10,443 nucleotides of DNA from Oscillospiraceae bacterium (GTDB lineage Bacteria; Bacillota; Clostridia; Oscillospirales; Ruminococcaceae), in the NCBI GenBank assembly GCA_014858325.1, contig RKCM01000060.1:1-10443 (forward strand), written 5' to 3'. Below are positions 7,242-10,443 of the stretch, one piece after another. The notes under the pieces were generated by a model, which worked only from the letters and a program-made list of their open reading frames with translations, was not told where the DNA came from and ran no database searches. The translations under genes and the position numbers were made by a program. Within the stretch, counting starts at the first letter, position 1, and every line of letters begins with the position of its first letter.

Positions 7242-7790
7242 TTACTTTAACAATTCCCGCCGGGCTTTCCAATCCGGCAGAAGCTTTTCCACTTCAGCCC
7301 AGAAGGCCGGGCTGTGGTTGGGCTGCAAAAAGTGGCAGTACTCGTGCACCACCACATAGATCTGCGCCGCAGGGGGCATATTGTAGAGCTGCAGCGCAAA
7401 GGTGATCTGCCGCTTGGCGGGGACGCAGACGCCCCAGCGGCTGGTCATATCCCGCACCTTGAGCACCGGGCGCTGCCCGCCCAGCACCCCCGCAAAGGCC
7501 GGGTAGACCTGCTCACTGAGGGCGGTGAAATGGGCCAGCGCCTCGGCCCGGGAGGGGAGGGGCTGGCTGCTCTGCCGCTGGGCGCGGCGCTGCTGGCGGG
7601 CCTGCGCGGCTTTGATCCACTCCGCATGGTGCAACACAAAGGCGTCGGCGTCCGGCCACGGGGTGCGCAGCGGGATGCTGACGGCCACGCTGCCGTCGGC
7701 GCGGACGTGGAGGTTCAGATTTTTCACCCGGCGGCGGGACCCTTCGTAGGAGATGCCGCCCGCCGTGCGGAACGTTACGCTTTCCGGCAT
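7242..7790 (-). CDS. YgjP-like (DUF45) zinc metallopeptidase-family protein
   Basis: This encodes 182 residues. The zinc site is HEYCH at residues 149-153 with the third ligand H159 in QPNHSPAFW, giving the HExxHxxxxxH spacing typical of YgjP/DUF45 (M48-related, SprT-like) proteins. Upstream blocks also fit that family: RRRVKNLNLHVRADGSVAVSIP near the start and VRDMTSRWGVC before the helix carrying the zinc site. There is no signal peptide or membrane helix, so it is likely cytoplasmic. The physiological substrate of the family is poorly defined. The ATG at 7790 overlaps the end of the transporter gene by 16 nt and has AAGGAG (7804-7799) 8 nt upstream. A longer reading from 7928 has low-complexity Arg/Pro/Ala sequence and is rejected. 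The overlap implies translational coupling. Confidence 0.88.
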   Translation of the reverse strand: MPESVTFRTAGGISYEGSRRRVKNLNLHVRADGSVAVSIPLRTPWPDADAFVLHHAEWIKAAQARQQRRAQRQSSQPLPSRAEALAHFTALSEQVYPAFAGVLGGQRPVLKVRDMTSRWGVCVPAKRQITFALQLYNMPPAAQIYVVVHEYCHFLQPNHSPAFWAEVEKLLPDWKARRELLK

Positions 7791-8695
7791 CCCACCAGCT
7801 CCTTCAGGGGCAGCTGGGCCAGCACGACGGCCGCAAAGATCAGCGCACAGCCGACTCCCTCCCGGAGCGAGAGGCTCTGGTGCAGGATGAGCCAGCCGCC
7901 GATGGCGCTGAAGACGCTTTCCAGACACATGATGAGGCTGGCGATGGCGGGGTTCAGGTCCTTCTGGCCCAGAATTTGCAGCGTATAGCCCACGCCGCTG
8001 GAAAAGACGCCGCAGAAGACGATGGGCCAGACGTTGGCGGTGAGATCGGCCAGGCTGGGCGTCTCAAACAAAAAGGCAGCGGCGGTGCTTTCCACGGCCA
8101 CCACGAAAAACTGCAGAAGGCTCAGCCGCACGCCGTCCACGAGGGGGGAGAAATGGTCCACCGACAAGATCTGGAAGCTGAACAGGACAGCGCAGCCGAT
8201 GAGGAGCCAATCGCTGGACTCGATGCCGCCGAAGCCGTTTTTCATGCAGAGGAGGTAGAGGCCCGCCACGGCGATGACCATACTGAGCCAGAGCTGAGCC
8301 GAGCCCTTGCGGCCCAGCGCCAGCCCGAAGACCGGCACCAGCACCACGTACATGGCCGTGAGAAAGCCGGCCTTGGCCGTGGAGGGGTTGAGGGTGATGC
8401 CCATCTGCTGGGCGGCGGAGGCAGCGAACAGGAAAGTGCCGCAGACGACGCCCGCCGTCAGCAGCAGCCTGCGGTCCGCTTTCGTCCTGGGCCAGCCGCA
8501 AGCTTCGCCTGCGCGGCGGCGGAGGGCGTCGAAGGCGTAGACCGTGGGCAGCAGAACGAGAACTGCCAGCCAGCTGCGCCCGGCCAGAAAAGCGTAGGCC
8601 CCCATGCCGGAGCCCGAGCTCTGGGCCACAAAGGCAAAGCCCCAGATGAAGGCGCAGAGCATCAGGAGCAGCGAGTTCTTGGTTTGTGTGTTCAT
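7775..8695 (-). CDS. EamA-domain drug/metabolite transporter (DMT superfamily)
   Basis: This encodes 306 residues in the 10-helix, two-EamA-repeat layout. The N-terminal repeat opens with LLLMLCAFIWGFAFVAQSSG and contains GFLTAMYVVLVPVFG. The second repeat ends with NPAIASLIMCLESVFSAIGG and a final helix LIFAAVVLAQLP, both hallmark segments of EamA proteins. DMT transporters move small metabolites such as amino acids, nucleosides or sugars across the cytoplasmic membrane; the substrate here cannot be read from sequence. The ATG at 8695 overlaps the stop of the upstream gene as ATGA, with GGAGG about 10 nt upstream. Its own end overlaps the metallopeptidase start by 16 nt. Confidence 0.92.
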   Translation of the reverse strand: MNTQTKNSLLLMLCAFIWGFAFVAQSSGSGMGAYAFLAGRSWLAVLVLLPTVYAFDALRRRAGEACGWPRTKADRRLLLTAGVVCGTFLFAASAAQQMGITLNPSTAKAGFLTAMYVVLVPVFGLALGRKGSAQLWLSMVIAVAGLYLLCMKNGFGGIESSDWLLIGCAVLFSFQILSVDHFSPLVDGVRLSLLQFFVVAVESTAAAFLFETPSLADLTANVWPIVFCGVFSSGVGYTLQILGQKDLNPAIASLIMCLESVFSAIGGWLILHQSLSLREGVGCALIFAAVVLAQLPLKELVGCRKA

Positions 8696-9237
8696 CCGGC
8701 AATGCCCTCCACCTTCAGGCCGCCATAGAGATAGTAGCGGCTGGAATCGTAGGAGATGGTGAGCCGGTAGCTGGCGGCGGGGTCCAGCCCGCCGATGGAG
8801 CAGCGGTAGTTCTGGCCGTCCGTCTTGATATAATAGGTGCTGCCGTCCACATACTGGGCACCGCCGTCCACCTTGCGCCAGACGGCGATCTTATACTTCT
8901 GGGTGCCCTCGGCGGTGCCGTAGCCCGTGACCGTGATGACGCCGTTGGGGGCGGTGAAATAGTCGGTCTGGCGGGACCAGATGCCGTTGAAGACGATGTT
9001 CAGGCAGCTGTTGATTGCTGCCGCGGCATATTTGGCGGAGGGGTCGGCGATGCCCTCCAGGCTGAGCGAGTCGCCGGTGAGCTCGGCCCACTGGGTGGTG
9101 TCCTCTTCCTGCACGGCATCCGATTTGCCCGTGAGCTGATCCTTGATCGCGCCGAGGGTGTCCCGGCAGCTGACCAGCGCCAGCAAAAGCACCACCACGA
9201 CCACTACCAGAACGATGGTACGTTTTGATCTTTTCAT
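8692..9237 (-). CDS. Putative lipoprotein of unknown function
   Basis: This encodes 181 residues. The N-terminus MKRSKR is followed by an extreme Val/Leu helix (residues 8-22) ending in LVSC, which fits a lipobox with the lipidated cysteine at C24. If cleaved, the mature protein sits on the outer face of the membrane. If not, the helix anchors it. A polar, acidic linker (about 25-60) precedes a C-terminal part with many short beta-type segments (YKIAVWRKVDGG, YYIKTDGQNYRCSIGGL, YRLTISYDSSRYYLYGG). This suggests a beta-sandwich, though no named family is recognised. The ATG at 9237 has AGAGG about 9 nt upstream. It is the first gene of the operon behind the promoter at 9310-9338, and its stop overlaps the transporter start. 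Confidence 0.85.
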   Translation of the reverse strand: MKRSKRTIVLVVVVVVLLLALVSCRDTLGAIKDQLTGKSDAVQEEDTTQWAELTGDSLSLEGIADPSAKYAAAAINSCLNIVFNGIWSRQTDYFTAPNGVITVTGYGTAEGTQKYKIAVWRKVDGGAQYVDGSTYYIKTDGQNYRCSIGGLDPAASYRLTISYDSSRYYLYGGLKVEGIAG

Positions 9238-9266
9238 CTTATTGTTCCTCTATCGTGATTGCAACT

Positions 9267-9298
9267 GCGGCCCCGGCGGCTTTTTTGCCCCGGGCCGC
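9267..9298 (-). other. GC-rich hairpin in the 5' leader of the lipoprotein operon
   Basis: On the minus strand GCGGCCC (9298-9292) pairs with GGGCCGC (9273-9267). Further inside, GGC and GCC pairs flank an AAAAAA loop. It lies between the predicted transcription start (about 9303) and the ribosome binding site, and no T-run follows on that strand, so it does not look like a terminator. It could stabilise the 5' end of the mRNA or take part in regulation. Confidence 0.5.
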
Positions 9299-9309
9299 AC
9301 CATTGTATT

Positions 9310-9338
9310 ATCATACCGCATTTTGCGCCGCCGCACAA
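9310..9338 (-). promoter_or_regulatory. Promoter of the lipoprotein-transporter-metallopeptidase-flippase operon
   Basis: On the minus strand TTGTGC (9338-9333) is followed after 17 nt by TATGAT (9315-9310). This is a 3/6 -35 box and a 5/6 -10 box at ideal spacing. It lies in the 139-nt gap between the GHL10 gene stop and the lipoprotein start and predicts a leader of about 65 nt containing the hairpin at 9267-9298. Confidence 0.6.
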
Positions 9339-9355
9339 GAGAATGCCGCGTTTTT

Positions 9356-9372
9356 GGGCGGTTTTTCCACCC
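9356..9372 (-). other. Short hairpin just after the GHL10 stop codon
   Basis: GGGTGG and CCGCCC (one T-G pair) enclose an AAAAA loop 4 nt after the stop on the minus strand. A-residues, not T-residues, follow, so it does not qualify as a standard intrinsic terminator. It may only stabilise the 3' end. Confidence 0.3.
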
Positions 9373-9376
9373 TTCT

Positions 9377-10443
9377 TCAGCCGCCGGCCCCATTGCGGGC
9401 CGCGAGGGCGGCGCATTCGGCGGGGGCCTGCGCGGGGGCGGCGCTGCCAAACAGGGAGCCGACCCGATACAGCGCCCAGCCCTGGGCCCCCTGGGCCCGC
9501 AGATCGTCCACCTGCCGGGCCAGCGCCTCACCGGTGCACCACTGGGCAGTGCTGTCGGCGTTGGCCCCGCCGTCGCCCACACCCACCCGGTAGGCTCCCA
9601 GCCCGAAATAGAGGGCCGTGCCGGAGGCCCGGGGGAGGGAAAGCCACGCCGGGACGATGTTCTCAAAGGCAAAGCGGGTGCTGCCGGATTTAAGCTGATA
9701 GCCGTAGCCCCAGTAGACCTGCGGGCAGAGGTAATCCACCACCGCGTCGTCCCCCTCCGCCGAGAGCCAGGTGTAGATATCGCTGTACTGCTCGTTGAAA
9801 TCGTTGTCCATGTTGCCCTGGGGGCTGACCCCGAAGCGGAGGGTGGGGTCGGCGGATTTCACGGCGTCGTGAGCCGCCTTGACGAGAGAAGTGACGTTCT
9901 GCCGCCGCCATGCCCCCAGATCGCCCGCACCGCTGGCATGGAACTGGGCTGCGTCCAGCGCGGGGGAGGGGGTGGGGTAGAAGTAATCGTCGAAATGCAC
10001 GCCGTCCACCGCGTAGTTTTGGACCAGCTCGGCCACCCCCTGCACGACGTAGGCGGCGGCTTCCGGGAGGGCAGGGTTCAGGTACAGCCCGTCGCCCACG
10101 GTGCAGACCCACTCCGGGTGGGTGTTTGCCAGGTTGTTCTGGGCCAGGTTGGGCGGCATTGCCGCCGAGCTGCGCAGGCGGTAGGGGTTGACCCACGCCT
10201 CCAGCGAGAGGCCCCGGCTGTGCGCCTCGGTGATGAGGACATCCAGCGGGTCGAAGCCCGGGTCCTGCCCCTGCACGCCGGTGCACAGGTGGCTCCACGG
10301 GTAGAGGGCGCTGCGGTAGAGCGCATCCCCAAAGGGCCGCACCTGCGCGAGAACGGTGTTGAGCCCCAGCGCGGCGCAGTGATCCAGCAGCTGGGCTGCG
10401 CCCGCCCGGAACGCGGTCTCTGAGGAGAAATCCATCTCTGCAA
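9377..10443 (-). CDS. GHL10/DUF187-family glycoside-hydrolase-like protein, 3' part (5' end beyond the window)
   Basis: About 355 codons are visible. Reading continues in frame to the window edge (AEMDFSS at 10441-10421), and the family's usual opening (RGVWVS-type strand before this point) is missing, so the ATG at 10435 is probably internal. Family blocks include GLNTVLAQVRPFGDALYRS and then LYPWS, LEAWVNPYR, NPALPEAAAYVVQGV, VDGVHFDDYFYP (about 9980-10015), LRFGVSPQGN and VDYLCPQVYWGY, all typical of the GHL10 TIM barrel. The paired Asp in FDDYF is a candidate catalytic site by analogy. The family includes E. coli DigH (YddW), which acts on peptidoglycan glycan strands; export here cannot be judged because the N-terminus is absent. 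The protein ends soon after the barrel in an Ala-rich tail, with no added domain. Confidence 0.9.
   Translation of the reverse strand, partial: AEMDFSSETAFRAGAAQLLDHCAALGLNTVLAQVRPFGDALYRSALYPWSHLCTGVQGQDPGFDPLDVLITEAHSRGLSLEAWVNPYRLRSSAAMPPNLAQNNLANTHPEWVCTVGDGLYLNPALPEAAAYVVQGVAELVQNYAVDGVHFDDYFYPTPSPALDAAQFHASGAGDLGAWRRQNVTSLVKAAHDAVKSADPTLRFGVSPQGNMDNDFNEQYSDIYTWLSAEGDDAVVDYLCPQVYWGYGYQLKSGSTRFAFENIVPAWLSLPRASGTALYFGLGAYRVGVGDGGANADSTAQWCTGEALARQVDDLRAQGAQGWALYRVGSLFGSAAPAQAPAECAALAARNGAGG

Noticed and set aside
7791..7928. Upstream extension of the metallopeptidase inside the transporter gene
   Set aside because: The sequence is Arg/Pro/Ala-rich shadow of the transporter frame, while AAGGAG placed 8 nt before the ATG at 7790 marks the real start.

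Overview
The window looks like chromosomal DNA of a GC-rich Gram-positive anaerobe of the Clostridia, most plausibly Oscillospiraceae/Ruminococcaceae (Faecalibacterium, Gemmiger or Subdoligranulum type). This placement is an inference from the roughly 60 % GC content, strong AGGAGG-like ribosome binding sites, a Firmicutes-type L13 N-terminus and a Clostridia-style gene set. No taxonomic marker is complete enough to name a genus. I see no rRNA, tRNA, CRISPR array, transposase or phage gene.

Layout. (1) Positions 1-362 hold the start of rplM (L13) on the minus strand and an AT-rich divergent control region. That region has a near-consensus rplM promoter with an A-tract UP-like element, a 10-bp-phased CTCT/A-tract array, and an extended -10 promoter facing right. 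(2) Positions 363-3994 (+) carry a single-pass membrane protein of unknown function, alanine racemase (alr) and the ribosomal GTPase EF4 (lepA), closely spaced and probably one transcript. (3) Positions 4041-5633 (+) carry a two-gene sugar-acid module: a PfkB-family 2-keto-3-deoxygluconate kinase and a KDPG/KDPGal-type aldolase. Together they would turn 2-keto-3-deoxy sugar acids into pyruvate and a triose phosphate. (4) A long bidirectional hairpin terminator at 5667-5704 separates the convergent gene sets. (5) Positions 9237 down to 5734 (-) form a tightly packed operon: putative lipoprotein, EamA/DMT transporter, YgjP-like zinc metallopeptidase and a Wzx/MATE-like polysaccharide flippase. 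The first three genes overlap, and the flippase starts 17 nt after the metallopeptidase stop, apparently at a TTG codon. It has its own promoter and a GC-rich hairpin in the leader. (6) Positions 9377-10443 (-) hold the 3' part of a GHL10 (DUF187) glycoside-hydrolase-like gene that continues beyond the window.

How the genes may work together. The minus-strand block (glycan hydrolase-like protein, lipoprotein, transporter, metallopeptidase, flippase) and alr all point to the cell envelope. A shared pathway is only suggested by position. The kinase/aldolase pair is a self-contained end segment of uronate or sugar-acid breakdown, without the upstream isomerases, dehydratases or a regulator in view. 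Most of the window is ordinary core genome. The least explained parts are the phased divergent promoter region, the two anchored proteins of unknown function and the overlapping envelope operon.
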